Of a DNA stretch of 45,885 bases, positions 24,061 to 33,506 are shown in pieces; within the stretch, counting starts at the first letter, position 1; each line of letters opens with the position of its first letter. Source of the DNA: Ruminiclostridium cellobioparum DSM 1351 = ATCC 15832 (GTDB lineage: Bacteria; Bacillota; Clostridia; Acetivibrionales; DSM-1351); the NCBI RefSeq assembly GCF_000621505.1, contig NZ_KK211296.1, forward strand, positions 1-45,885, in the 5' to 3' direction. The notes beneath the pieces are model-generated. The model had not been told where the DNA came from. It saw nothing but the letters and a program-made list of their open reading frames with translations, and did no database searches. The position numbers were made by a program, and so were the translations under genes.

Positions 24061-24363
24061 TTATTTATTTTCCTTAATATCCTCAATTTCCTCCTTTAAA
24101 AGAATTTTAACCATATTGATGACGTCTTCGTCCACCACTCTGTAGCAGATTTCCAGGCCGTTGCGCACCCCGGCTATTATTCCGGCCGCCTTGAGCTTTG
24201 CAAGGTGCTGTGAAACCGTTGACTGGGGGAGGCCGAGACATTCCTGTATCCTGGTTACATTACAGCCGCCCTCCATCAGGCCCTTTATGATGCAGAGCCT
24301 GTGAGGGTGTGCTATTGCTTTAATTTTATCAGCTTTTTTTTCATATATTTTCAAATCGATCAA
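24061..24363 (-). CDS. ArsR-family winged-helix regulator, possibly sulfur-responsive
   Basis: A 100-residue repressor with the ArsR core: AHPHRLCIIKGLMEGGCNVTRIQECLGLPQSTVSQHLAKLKAAGII. Four cysteines lie at residues 24, 34, 42 and 73. The classical metal motif ELCVCDL is absent; cysteine pairs of this kind occur in persulfide sensors such as SqrR/BigR, and the gene sits 46 bases behind a persulfide-metabolism fusion. The sensing role is inferred. The start is TTG 24363, eight bases after AAGGAGG. Confidence 0.85.
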   Translation of the reverse strand: MIDLKIYEKKADKIKAIAHPHRLCIIKGLMEGGCNVTRIQECLGLPQSTVSQHLAKLKAAGIIAGVRNGLEICYRVVDEDVINMVKILLKEEIEDIKENK

Positions 24364-24409
24364 TGGGGAAACCTCCTTGCAGGTAACTTTTTTCCAATGC
24401 TAAAGGGAA

Positions 24410-26929
24410 TCAGATAAACAAGCTCATATCGGATTCTTCGGCCGAGCCAAGGAAGGATGCCACGCCTCCTATGGTGACGCCGTCAATGAGCTCCTCTTTT
24501 TTTATACCCATTATGTCCATTGACATATTGCAGGCAACAAACTCGATACCGTTCTGTTTAGCCTGGTCTATCAGGACTTCCAGGGAAAAGACATCCTTTT
24601 TGTTCATAAGGTACCGTATCATCTTTGGTCCCATGCCTGCCATATTCATTTTTGACAGGGATAATTTTTTTGATCCCTTAGGCATCATAACACCAAACAT
24701 CCTGGAAATAAAGTCTTTTTTTACACCCGGACCGCCGGGCCTTCTTAAAATATTCAGTCCCCAGAAGGTAAAAAACATGGTGACCTTTCTTCCCATGGCG
24801 GCAGCTCCGTTTGCAATAATAAAGGATGCGATTGCCTTGTCCAGGTCGTTGCTGAATACAATCATCGATTTGTTATTTTTCTTTTCTGCAAAATTATTTT
24901 CCTTTTTTATTTCTTTTTTTATCCTTGCGGTGAATACATTTTTTTCATAATTTACTCCCAGCAGGCTGTTGCCGGTGGTTTTGCACCAGGTGCCGATATC
25001 CTCCTGGAAAGCCGGGTCAGTTGCCCTGACTTCAAGGATTTCATCATAGTCCAGATCCTTCATGGCATTATAGACCGTCATGATGGGCCCCGGACATTGC
25101 AGTCCGCAAGCATCCAGCTGAAGCCTGACCTTTGCCTCTTCGGGCCGGCAGGCAGTTTGCAGGGGAGCCTGCAGGGGAGTTTCTGTTCCTCCGGTACTTG
25201 CCGCCACCTCGTTTTCAGCGGAATAACCGGCTGCAGCGGCATTGTTGTCATTACTGAATATATCTTCATTGGATTGCTTGATTGAAGCCGTATGATATGT
25301 TTTGTAACCTCCGCTCAAATTTTTAACATTTTTAAAACCCAGCTGCAATAGGATTCTGACGGCGAGATACCCTCTTAAGCCCACCTGGCAGAAAATATAT
25401 ATGGTTTTATCCTTTGGAAATTCATGGATTCTGCTCCTGAGCCGGTCAAGGGGAATGTTTATTGCACCGTCGATAGTCCCGAGCAGGGCTTCTTCCTCTT
25501 CCCGCACATCCAGCAGGATATCTCTGGCTGTGTCAATTCCTGCCACCTCATCCCAATGAAATACAAAGGAGTCTTTTTTCAGGATATTATTGGCGGTGTA
25601 GCCTGCTATGTTTACAGGATCTTTTGCGGAGGAATAGGGAGGCGCATACGCCAGTTCAAGGGTTTCCAGATCCGAAACCGTCATGCCTGCACGCATGGCC
25701 GTTGCCAGTACATCCATCCTTTTGTCCACACCGTCATACCCTACGATTTGCGCACCCAGGAGTTTTCCGCTGTCATTGCTGAAAAGCAGCTTTACCGACA
25801 TTGGAATGGCACCGGGATAATAGCTTGCATGTGAGGCCGTATGCGTGATGGATTTCTCATAAGCGGCGCCGCTGCGCTTTAATACCCTCTCGTTATTTCC
25901 TGAAACAGCTACCGTAAGGTCAAATATCTTGACGATTGAAGTTCCCTGGGTGCCCGAGTACTTTTCCTTCAGCCCGTATATATTGTTTGCCGCAATCCGA
26001 CCCTGCTTGTTGGCGGGACCTGCAAGCGGGATCAATGCCGGGTTCCGGCTTACAAAATCCTGTACCTCAATTGCATCTCCCACCGCGTAGATATCCGGGT
26101 TGGAGGTCTGGAGATACTCATTGACACATATGCCCCCCGTTTGACCTATTTTCAGCCCGGCTCCCACTGCCAGCCCGGTTTCGGGCCTGACTCCTATTCC
26201 CAGTATAACCATATCTGCTCTCAGTGTTCTGCCGCCCGACAGTTTGACCCGTATGGCAGTATCGTCTTCCTCAAAGGCCTGGACAGCTTCCTTCAGATAA
26301 AGCTCGACTCCCTTTGCCTTCAGATGCTGATGAACAATTGCGGCCATCTCAAAGTCCAGAGGTCCTATGACATGGTCGGCAAGCTCCACAACAGTGACAT
26401 TTATACCCTGTAAATGAAGGTTTTCCGCCACTTCAAGGCCTATGAAGCCGGCGCCTACAATTACCGCCCTTTTTGGTGAAGCCTTTTCTACAAAGTCTTT
26501 GATCCTATATGTGTCGGGTATGTTCCGGAGGGTAAAGATCCTCTTTGCTTCGATTCCCGGCAGGCCCGGCCTGACAGGTTCGGCGCCGGGCGACAGTATT
26601 AATTTATCATATGATTCGATATAGGTTTTGTTCTGGGGTTTATCAAATATTTCAACGCTTTTGTTTTCTGTGTTTATACTTTTAACCTCGGAACAAACTC
26701 TGACATCTATATTAAAACGTTCCTTCATTTTTTCCGGGGTTTGAACCAAAAGTTTTTCTTTTTCCTTGATGACTTCGCCTATGTAATAGGGAAGACCGCA
26801 ATTCGCAAAAGATATATGCTCACCCTTTTCTATGAGGATAATCTCGGAATTTTCATCCAGCCTCCTCAACCTGGCTGCGGCACTTGCTCCGCCGGCAACA
26901 CCACCGACAATGATAACCTTTATACTCAT
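24410..26929 (-). CDS. CoA-disulfide reductase / rhodanese / TusA / DsrE fusion protein
   Basis: An 839-residue cytosolic protein with four sulfur-handling modules. Residues 1-450 are an FAD/NAD(P)H CoA-disulfide reductase with VGGVAGGASAAARLRRL at the start and the active cysteine in SFANCGLPYYIG near residue 43. Residues about 455-555 are a rhodanese with active loop CQVGLRG. Residues about 605-680 are a TusA domain with CGLQCPGPI. The remainder is a DsrE-family domain. Together they suggest reduction of CoA-persulfide or disulfide and sulfur relay. ATG 26929 follows GGGAGG by eight bases; an in-frame TTG at 26944 overlaps that site. An ArsR gene follows. Confidence 0.9.
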   Translation of the reverse strand: MSIKVIIVGGVAGGASAAARLRRLDENSEIILIEKGEHISFANCGLPYYIGEVIKEKEKLLVQTPEKMKERFNIDVRVCSEVKSINTENKSVEIFDKPQNKTYIESYDKLILSPGAEPVRPGLPGIEAKRIFTLRNIPDTYRIKDFVEKASPKRAVIVGAGFIGLEVAENLHLQGINVTVVELADHVIGPLDFEMAAIVHQHLKAKGVELYLKEAVQAFEEDDTAIRVKLSGGRTLRADMVILGIGVRPETGLAVGAGLKIGQTGGICVNEYLQTSNPDIYAVGDAIEVQDFVSRNPALIPLAGPANKQGRIAANNIYGLKEKYSGTQGTSIVKIFDLTVAVSGNNERVLKRSGAAYEKSITHTASHASYYPGAIPMSVKLLFSNDSGKLLGAQIVGYDGVDKRMDVLATAMRAGMTVSDLETLELAYAPPYSSAKDPVNIAGYTANNILKKDSFVFHWDEVAGIDTARDILLDVREEEEALLGTIDGAINIPLDRLRSRIHEFPKDKTIYIFCQVGLRGYLAVRILLQLGFKNVKNLSGGYKTYHTASIKQSNEDIFSNDNNAAAAGYSAENEVAASTGGTETPLQAPLQTACRPEEAKVRLQLDACGLQCPGPIMTVYNAMKDLDYDEILEVRATDPAFQEDIGTWCKTTGNSLLGVNYEKNVFTARIKKEIKKENNFAEKKNNKSMIVFSNDLDKAIASFIIANGAAAMGRKVTMFFTFWGLNILRRPGGPGVKKDFISRMFGVMMPKGSKKLSLSKMNMAGMGPKMIRYLMNKKDVFSLEVLIDQAKQNGIEFVACNMSMDIMGIKKEELIDGVTIGGVASFLGSAEESDMSLFI

Positions 26930-27112
26930 GGACAGACCTCCCAAATCAATTAATATATTATTATATTATGATTTTACGATACAATTGGTACCCAGTCAAG
27001 CTTGATTATCCGGGTTATTATATGAATATTAATTTTTTGAGATAACATACTAATTATTAAAGCTTGTTAAAAAATAATGTTCAGAAAAAACATCTGAGAA
27101 ACGGAGATAAAT

Positions 27113-27250
27113 ATGCCTACCGATAAAAGAAGCAAAAAAACCAAAGACAAAAGGGAAGACGGAGCTTTCCCCTCAAAAAATATCACCCATGATCCCCAGG
27201 CCGAAAGTGCAAGAGCCAAATTCGGAAAAGATACTACGGCCGGGGAATAA
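27113..27250 (+). CDS. Small basic protein of unknown function (CPC_1213-like)
   Basis: A 45-residue, highly charged protein with a Lys/Arg-rich start (MPTDKRSKKTKDKRED) and the segment NITHDPQAESARAKFGKD, which I recall from short clostridial proteins named CPC_1213 family. GGAG stands seven bases before the ATG. It is divergent from the sulfur fusion gene. Function unknown. The coding assignment rests on the ribosome binding site and the remembered motif. Confidence 0.6.
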   Translation: MPTDKRSKKTKDKREDGAFPSKNITHDPQAESARAKFGKDTTAGE

Positions 27251-27265
27251 CGGATAACTTGTTTA

Positions 27266-27322
27266 AAAGGAAGTGCAATGGTATCATATCTATTGTACTT
27301 CCTTTATACATAAAGGTTTTTT
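27266..27322 (+). terminator. Overlapping hairpins ending in a T-run, before GH43
   Basis: AAAGGAAGTGCAAT (27266-27279) can pair over 14 positions with ATTGTACTTCCTTT (27292-27305). Alternatively CCTTTA (27301-27306) pairs with TAAAGG (27311-27316), followed by six T. The two folds share CCTTT and exclude each other. The simplest reading is the terminator of the small gene; an attenuator for GH43 is possible. Confidence 0.55.
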
Positions 27323-27378
27323 GAAAAGTGCACTGATTTTGCATCCGTTTAAAATACAAAATAGCGGGGATGAATTGA

Positions 27379-28956
27379 ATGAAAACAAATAATCAAATAA
27401 CGAGCTTTAACAATCCCATTTTATCCGGATTTTACCCGGATCCGTCAATATGCCGTGTTGATGAGGAGTATTATCTTGTCACCTCGAGCTTTGCCTATTT
27501 TCCCGGAATACCCATATTTCGCAGCAGGGATCTTGTTAATTGGGAACAGCTGGGCCATGTATTGGACAGGGAATCCCAGTTAAATCTGGATAATCTCCGG
27601 CAGTCAGAGGGGATATTTGCTCCGACAATAAGGTATCACAACGGGGTTTTTTATGTCATATGCACCAATGTGGGAAAGGGCGGGAATTTTATTGTAACGG
27701 CAGAAAATCCTTCAGGTCCGTGGTCGGAGCCTTTTTGGCTGCAGGATGCACCCGGGATAGACCCGTCACTGTTTTTTGATGATGACGGAAAGGCCTATGT
27801 AACCGGTACCAGTGAAGCACCCCAAGGCGGACAGTACTACGGTGATAATGAAATATGGTTAAGGGAGCTGGATCTGAAAAGTATGGCCCTGGTGGGTCCC
27901 AGATACGGATTATGGAAGGGAGCACTCAAAAATGCCGTATGGCCTGAAGGGCCGCATTTATACAGGATCAACGGGATGTACTATTTAATGATAGCTGAGG
28001 GAGGCACCGATTATCACCATTCTGTTACCATAGCCAGAAGTGAAAGGCTTACAGGCCCCTATTACGGTAATCCCGGCAATCCCATCCTCACCCACAGGCA
28101 CCTGGGAAGGTCTTATCCAATAGTAAATACCGGTCATGCCGACCTGGTTGAAACCCAAAGCGGGGAATGGTGGATGGCAGCTTTAGCCTCCCGCCCATAT
28201 GGAGGGTATTATAGAAATCTGGGAAGAGAGACATTTCTTGTACCGGTTGTCTGGGAAGACGGGTGGCCAATAGTGAGCCCCGGGACAGGACGCATTGAGT
28301 TCCAGTACGGCAAACCTGCACTTCCGGAAGGGGACAAGATTACAAGCCCCGAAAGAGATGATTTTGATGGTTTGGAGCTGGGATTTATATGGAATATGTT
28401 ACGGACTCCCAGGAAGCGTTTCTGGAGCCTGTCGGAGAGGCCCGGACACTTGAGACTGAGGCTGAGGGCAGCCAGGATAACTGAACAGTCAAATCCCGGC
28501 TTTATTGGCCGGCGCCAACAGCACATGGCTTTCTCTGTTGCAGCAAAAATGGAGTTTGTTCCTGCAGGTGAGGATGAAACTGCCGGTATTGCTCTATTAC
28601 AAAATAACAATTATAATCTGCGAATGGAGCGTACGTTATCCGAAGGGAAAAATATTGTGCAGCTTATCCGCTGTTTTGACGGGAAGGAAACAATTATTGC
28701 CCGGAAAGAATTTGAAGGCAGGCATTTATACCTTAAGGTTTCGGCATTGGGGCAGGATTACAGCTTCTATTGCGGAGCAGATGAAAATGCTTTGCAGGCA
28801 CTGTCTGAAAATGTGGACGGAAGACTTTTAAGCACCGATGTTGCCGGCGGTTTTGTGGGGGCATATATTGGAATGTATGTCTCAAGCAACGGCAGAGCCA
28901 GTACAAACCATGCCGATTTCGACTGGTTTGAATATAAAGGCCTTACGGCTTTTTAA
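27379..28956 (+). CDS. Glycoside hydrolase family 43 beta-xylosidase / alpha-L-arabinofuranosidase
   Basis: A 525-residue enzyme without a signal peptide. Residues 10-320 form the five-bladed propeller with the general-base aspartate in GFYPDPSICR (near 21), the pKa-modulating aspartate in GIDPSLFFDDDG (near 129) and the acid glutamate in VWPEGPHLY (near 192). The C-terminal 200 residues form a beta-sandwich of the GH43 C2 type beginning at RDDFDGLELGFIW. It should cut xylo-oligosaccharides or arabinosyl side chains inside the cell. A GGGGA-type site lies before ATG 27379. It stands alone and ends at a strong terminator. Confidence 0.9.
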   Translation: MKTNNQITSFNNPILSGFYPDPSICRVDEEYYLVTSSFAYFPGIPIFRSRDLVNWEQLGHVLDRESQLNLDNLRQSEGIFAPTIRYHNGVFYVICTNVGKGGNFIVTAENPSGPWSEPFWLQDAPGIDPSLFFDDDGKAYVTGTSEAPQGGQYYGDNEIWLRELDLKSMALVGPRYGLWKGALKNAVWPEGPHLYRINGMYYLMIAEGGTDYHHSVTIARSERLTGPYYGNPGNPILTHRHLGRSYPIVNTGHADLVETQSGEWWMAALASRPYGGYYRNLGRETFLVPVVWEDGWPIVSPGTGRIEFQYGKPALPEGDKITSPERDDFDGLELGFIWNMLRTPRKRFWSLSERPGHLRLRLRAARITEQSNPGFIGRRQQHMAFSVAAKMEFVPAGEDETAGIALLQNNNYNLRMERTLSEGKNIVQLIRCFDGKETIIARKEFEGRHLYLKVSALGQDYSFYCGADENALQALSENVDGRLLSTDVAGGFVGAYIGMYVSSNGRASTNHADFDWFEYKGLTAF

Positions 28957-28986
28957 TTATATATTGTATATTATATATTATTTATA

Positions 28987-29041
28987 AGGTTAAATTAAAA
29001 GTGCGATCCCGCCATAGGGGATCGCACTTTTAATTTAACCT
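28987..29041. terminator. Perfect 24-bp stem, bidirectional terminator
   Basis: The stem 28987-29010 is an exact inverse complement of 29018-29041 around the loop GCCATAG. Its GC core GTGCGATCCC is flanked by A-rich and T-rich sides, so it can stop transcripts from both directions. It abuts the palindromic element at 29042. Confidence 0.85.
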
Positions 29042-29230
29042 GTTGTGCTAATTGAAATTTTGTTTTGCTTTACAGTTAGCTCTATTTAGAATCAACTGGT
29101 ACGCGAGGACAACTTCATGAAATAAGATGCACGGTTAAAAACAATTGCTATAAATTGTCGACAACGGAAGTTACCAGTTGATATAAAAAAGTTACATAGG
29201 TAAAGCAAAAATTAAATTAATTAGCGCAAC
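29042..29230. repeat. Palindromic element with GGTACGCGAGGACA motif
   Basis: A 189-bp quasi-palindrome: GTTGTGCTAATT opens it and AATTAGCGCAAC closes it; TTTTGCTTTAC, ATCAACTGGTA and AACTTC have partners in reverse order on the right side. The 14-base block at 29098-29111 is identical to blocks at 15216 and 15422 in elements whose arms are otherwise different. It fills the gap between the convergent GH43 and chemoreceptor genes. Confidence 0.75.
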
Positions 29231-29280
29231 AAATTAATTTACTCTTTTATATCACTTATTTATATTCACTTATCCAATGG

Positions 29281-31272
29281 TTAACTTATTTTAAATTTAG
29301 CTACCAATAGCTTTAATTCGTCAACCAATTCCTTTAACTTCTCACTGGAATTGGAGATTTCTTCAATGGATGCTGTCTGCTCTTCCACAGAAGCCGAAAC
29401 CTCCTGGGTGCTGGCAGCATTTTGTTCGGCTATGGCAGCCAGGTTTTGCATTATATCCAGGATATTTATTTTATTCTGTTCCATTTCGCTGCTCAAGGTA
29501 TTCAGATTGGAAATCCTGTCCACCGAAACCGAAATGGCATCGGCAATGCTTCTGTACTTGATATCGGTGGCTTCCACGCTGTGCTGCTGTTCTTCGATTA
29601 TTTGCATAACCTGCTGCATTGTCTGTACGGCTTCATTTGAATTTTCCTGCAATTCTTTTACGACAAGATCGATTTGCTTGGTTGAAGTGCTGGATTGTTC
29701 GGCAAGCTTCCTGATCTCATCGGCAACAACCGAGAAGCCTTTACCGTGCTCTCCTGCTCTGGCAGCTTCAATTGCGGCATTCAGGGCAAGCAGATTTGTC
29801 TGTTCGGCTATCGAAGCGATTACGGCGCTTGCTTTACCGATCTTTTCCGAGCTTTCGTTTGTTTTTATGATGCCTTCGAAAATCTGTTTGGTTGCAAGGT
29901 CGCTTTGCCTGGTTTTTTCAGTTAATTCCCTTACTTCTTCAAGCCCGTTATTAACAAGTGATACCACATTATCCGAAGACTCATTCAGTTCACTCAAAAG
30001 AGCAATGTCTTTCTCAAGAATCCTGCCCAGATTTATGATCATGTCTGCCCCGTTCTGGGTCATCTCCGACTGTTCATTTGCACCCCTGGAAATCTCCTCT
30101 ATGACTCTTGCGGTTTCCTCCGAGACGCGTGCCGTTTGATCAGTAATATCACTTAGCTTGTCAGAGGACATTTTTACGTCCTCTGCCGAGATGCTGACCT
30201 TGTTTATAAAATATCTCAGGTTTTCAATAAGGGACTGAAAGGACTTGCTGAGTACTCCTATTTCATCCTTCTGTTTTAAAAGCTTCTGAGGCAGATCCTC
30301 TTTGACATTCAGCCCACCGACAAGTTGGGCATAGGAAGTTACCTGAATGATAGGCTTTGAAATGGAATTGCCCACTACAAATGTTATCAGAAGGATAAGG
30401 AAAACTATAATGACGCCGGCTACCAGGGTAAATACCTTATAGCCGTTAAGTGCGGCAAAAATCTCACTTTCACGTTCGCTGGAAATGACGAACCAGTCGG
30501 TTCTCTCTATTGGAGCAAATGCCGCATATCTCACTTCTTTATTAAATTCGAATCTATGGACGCCGGTAGCTTTTTTAATGGCTTTTGTCACAATGCCTGC
30601 AAATTCCTTTGAGGCATTATTTTTTTTCGAATCTTCTATGGGGTTGAAGGCATTAAATACATAACTGCTTTCAATATGGGAAACAATGGTTCCTTTTTCA
30701 TCAACCAGCATTGAATATCCGGTTTTATCAAATATGCTCTGATTTGAAAAAGAGGACAGAAAATCTCCGTTCAACTGGCCGACAAGAACACTTGTTACTT
30801 TACCGTCAACAGTAATGGGGACAGCAACCACCAGGACAAGTTTTGATTCTTCACCTTGAACAATGCTGATAATTGGATTTGAGATATTTGCCACACCCTT
30901 GAGGGCCTTTTGGAAATAATCTCTCTTGCTTATATCGGTTGTTTTCCCGTCAGGTAATGCGGCTATACCGTTAAGGTCGCTGACAATAATCATGTTATAT
31001 TTAAGTCTTTGAGCTTCCTGTTTCAATTTTTCAGGTGCAGCAGGATCCGAGGTGTCCATAACAGCGGCAAGTGTCGCCATTTCTCTGATTTGAGCATCAA
31101 CGAACGAGTCTACAAGCCTTGAGGTATCCTTTGCTCTTGTGACTAACTGGGCTTCAGAGGAATCCATTAACAGGTTTGAGACGCTTACATAATTAACTAC
31201 GCATAATAGTACAAAAAATAGAGCCATGAAAGTAGAAAAATATAGTATTAATTTTTGCTTTATACTCTTCAT
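29281..31272 (-). CDS. Methyl-accepting chemotaxis protein
   Basis: A 663-residue transmembrane receptor. Transmembrane 1 is near residues 8-30 ([19 protein letters not shown]); a dCache-type extracellular sensor runs to about 275; transmembrane 2 is near 282-303 ([22 protein letters not shown]); HAMP follows, then a long signalling coiled coil with the tip [38 protein letters not shown]. The final region ends SFKIS-like (VAKFKIS) without a CheR pentapeptide. ATG 31272 is chosen because GGGAGGA lies before it; the frame opens 25 codons earlier. It is flanked by related repeats. The ligand is unknown. Confidence 0.93.
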   Translation of the reverse strand: MKSIKQKLILYFSTFMALFFVLLCVVNYVSVSNLLMDSSEAQLVTRAKDTSRLVDSFVDAQIREMATLAAVMDTSDPAAPEKLKQEAQRLKYNMIIVSDLNGIAALPDGKTTDISKRDYFQKALKGVANISNPIISIVQGEESKLVLVVAVPITVDGKVTSVLVGQLNGDFLSSFSNQSIFDKTGYSMLVDEKGTIVSHIESSYVFNAFNPIEDSKKNNASKEFAGIVTKAIKKATGVHRFEFNKEVRYAAFAPIERTDWFVISSERESEIFAALNGYKVFTLVAGVIIVFLILLITFVVGNSISKPIIQVTSYAQLVGGLNVKEDLPQKLLKQKDEIGVLSKSFQSLIENLRYFINKVSISAEDVKMSSDKLSDITDQTARVSEETARVIEEISRGANEQSEMTQNGADMIINLGRILEKDIALLSELNESSDNVVSLVNNGLEEVRELTEKTRQSDLATKQIFEGIIKTNESSEKIGKASAVIASIAEQTNLLALNAAIEAARAGEHGKGFSVVADEIRKLAEQSSTSTKQIDLVVKELQENSNEAVQTMQQVMQIIEEQQHSVEATDIKYRSIADAISVSVDRISNLNTLSSEMEQNKINILDIMQNLAAIAEQNAASTQEVSASVEEQTASIEEISNSSEKLKELVDELKLLVAKFKIS

Positions 31273-31410
31273 TAAATTTCCTCCCTGATATAAATATATC
31301 TTATTATACAATATATGACTTATTATGACACTCGTTCTTAATTCCAAATGTTGAGAATAAGTTTACAATTATTTGTATAAGAAGTATCTTGACAAATCAG
31401 GGTATTCCTA

Positions 31411-31492
31411 TTTCATGAAGTTGTCCTTGTGTTACCAGTTGATTCTGGTTAAGTCTATCTGTAAAGCAAAACACAATTACAATTAGCACAAC
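31411..31492 (-). repeat. Half copy of the 29042 palindromic element
   Basis: Read on the minus strand from 31492: GTTGTGCTAATTG, TTTTGCTTTACAG, TTAACCAGAATCAACTGGTA, then AAGGACAACTTCATGAAATA. It matches the left half of the element at 29042-29125 and then stops; the right arm is missing. The two copies point toward each other across the chemoreceptor gene. It begins two bases from the uppP stop. Confidence 0.75.
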
Positions 31493-31493
31493 T

Positions 31494-32339
31494 TTAAAAA
31501 ATCTTAAGTAAACCTGCAACAATCACAACTACGGCAAAAATCATTCTGTAATAGGCAAATCCCTTCATAGGTTTTCTCTTGAGGTAGGATATGAACTTGC
31601 TTATAACCGCCACCGCCACTACAAAAGACACAATGAAGCCCACAATCAGGGCTGTGATTTCGGTTCCGGACAGTAAATTAAAACCGCCCAGCTTAAATAT
31701 TTTCAAAAAGCTCATTCCAAACATGACGGGTATTGCCAGAAAGAAGGAAAACTCGGCCGCAACCACGGTTGAAAGCCCTGAAACCCAACCTCCGATTATT
31801 GTTGAGGCTGAACGGGACATGCCCGGAATTATTGCAAGACATTGGAAGAGCCCTATAATTAAAGCCTGCTTTGGTGTAACGCTGAGTTTCTGTTTTGTCA
31901 GATTGTTGTTGCGGAATTTATTTTCCGCATATATCATCCAGATGGCTCCAAGGAAAAGTACAACGGCTACAATTATGGAACCTGAAAGATATTTATCTGC
32001 GAGATCGTTGAACAATATACCTAAAATAGCTCCCGGAACGCATGCTATTACAATCATGAACCAAAACTTGAAGCCTGATTTTTCATATCCCACTTTACTT
32101 GGGAAGAAATTTATAATGGTATCCTTGATTTTTTTCCAGTAAAGAAGTACTACGGCAAGTATTGCTCCCAGCTGTATAACGTATGTATACATATCAACAT
32201 AGTGCGGAGTTGTACTCTCAAAATGCATGAGGCTTTCAAATATCCTCAGATGTCCTGTCGATGAAATGGGCAGGAACTCGGTAATTCCTTCAACTATACC
32301 AAGTACGATTGATTTTAGAACGAACAGTAAAAAATCCAT
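31494..32339 (-). CDS. uppP: Undecaprenyl-diphosphatase
   Basis: A 281-residue integral membrane phosphatase that recycles the C55 lipid carrier for wall synthesis and gives bacitracin resistance. Signature motifs are seen: EGITEFLPISSTGHL at residues 17-31 and PGMSRSASTIIGG near 165. About eight membrane segments are visible. ATG 32339 has GGAGG six bases upstream; the frame is open back to 32366. The leader carries an inverted repeat (32363-32386). Confidence 0.94.
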   Translation of the reverse strand: MDFLLFVLKSIVLGIVEGITEFLPISSTGHLRIFESLMHFESTTPHYVDMYTYVIQLGAILAVVLLYWKKIKDTIINFFPSKVGYEKSGFKFWFMIVIACVPGAILGILFNDLADKYLSGSIIVAVVLFLGAIWMIYAENKFRNNNLTKQKLSVTPKQALIIGLFQCLAIIPGMSRSASTIIGGWVSGLSTVVAAEFSFFLAIPVMFGMSFLKIFKLGGFNLLSGTEITALIVGFIVSFVVAVAVISKFISYLKRKPMKGFAYYRMIFAVVVIVAGLLKIF

Positions 32340-32715
32340 TTTCTCCTCCATACTTCCGCTGTACAATTCAGTTTATAGTGAATTGTATAAAAGTACTTTC
32401 CATACTTTATGGGAATAAATATATTTATAGGGTACAAAACTGCCGGCCTTAAGTCAAGCTGCAAAAAAGTTATATTAATAAAGTTATATTAATAACGGAG
32501 TTATTGGCCCTGCCGGATTCATTAATGCCGCTGGCCGGCGGATTGACCCTTTATGCTTCCATAAAGTTTACGGCAGGCAAATTGGTTTGTCTGATTAATT
32601 CTGGGTACAAATTATTATAGACACATTACCTTACTGAATGTACAATATCTTTTAGCAAGCGTCATTTTATTACTATTTATAGCGTGCAGGAGCACCGATA
32701 TGGAGGTAAGCGAGT
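32340..32715. other. Intergenic region between uppP and trmB
   Basis: It holds ACAATTCA-GTTTATAG-TGAATTGT (32363-32386), an eight-base inverted repeat in the uppP leader, and a direct repeat of the 14-base unit AAAGTTATATTAAT at 32466-32493. No gene or clear promoter pair was found in the rest. The genes diverge, so both promoters must lie here. Confidence 0.55.
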
Positions 32716-33378
32716 GTGAGACTCAGAAGGAAACCCTGGGCAAGGCCTGAATTGGCAGCATGTCCTTTTTATATTGACAATCCGCCCGAAGTGAAGGGGA
32801 AATGGAGGGAACTGTTTGGGAACGACAGCCCCATGCATCTGGAACTGGGATGCGGAAAAGGCGGATTTATTTCAAAAGTTGCCGCTGCCAATCAACAAAT
32901 AAACTATATTGCGGTGGATATAAAAAGTGAAGTGCTTGCGCTTGCAAAGCGCAAGATAGAAGCGGAATATGCCGCCGCAGGAATAACTGAAATAAACAAC
33001 ATCAAGCTGATGTCACAAAATATTGAGCTGATAGATGACATTCTGGCTCCCACAGATGCAATAGAAAAAATATATATAAATTTCTGCAATCCCTGGCCCA
33101 AATCTCCCTATAAAAAGAAGAGGCTGACACACGGGAAACAACTGACAAGATATAAGACTTTTTTAAAGCCTGGCTCTGAGATATGGTTTAAAACGGATAA
33201 TGATGAACTTTTCAGGGAATCGGTTAAATATTTTGAAGAAAATGGGTTTATAATAAAGTATACCACAGAAGATTTACATGCCAGCGGCTTTACAGATAGT
33301 GTCCCCACCGAACATGAAATAATGTTTTCCAGGGAGGGCATAAAAATCAAATTCCTGGCAGCCGTATATATGGAATAA
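32716..33378 (+). CDS. trmB: tRNA (guanine-N7-)-methyltransferase
   Basis: A 220-residue SAM-dependent enzyme making m7G46 in tRNA. Motif I, HLELGCGKGGF, is near residue 43; the YINFCNPWPKSPYKKKRLTHGKQL block near 115-140 is the TrmB signature (commonly DPWPK); FKTDND lies near 155 and PTEHEIMF near 197. The start is GTG 32716, nine bases after GGAGGT. Confidence 0.93.
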   Translation: MRLRRKPWARPELAACPFYIDNPPEVKGKWRELFGNDSPMHLELGCGKGGFISKVAAANQQINYIAVDIKSEVLALAKRKIEAEYAAAGITEINNIKLMSQNIELIDDILAPTDAIEKIYINFCNPWPKSPYKKKRLTHGKQLTRYKTFLKPGSEIWFKTDNDELFRESVKYFEENGFIIKYTTEDLHASGFTDSVPTEHEIMFSREGIKIKFLAAVYME

Positions 33379-33506
33379 AGTGCTGATGTTAATGGCGGAT
33401 ATTAATAAAACGATGATATTAACAGCCGGTATTAATAATGGATATAGTTATTTGCAATATTAATATATAAACTACCAAAATACAAATTGTTAAGGGATTG
33501 AGACAT

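Noticed and set aside
29351-30139. 262-codon plus-strand open frame opposite the chemoreceptor
   Set aside because: It is the antisense shadow of the conserved signalling domain, with serine/leucine-rich composition and no ribosome binding site.
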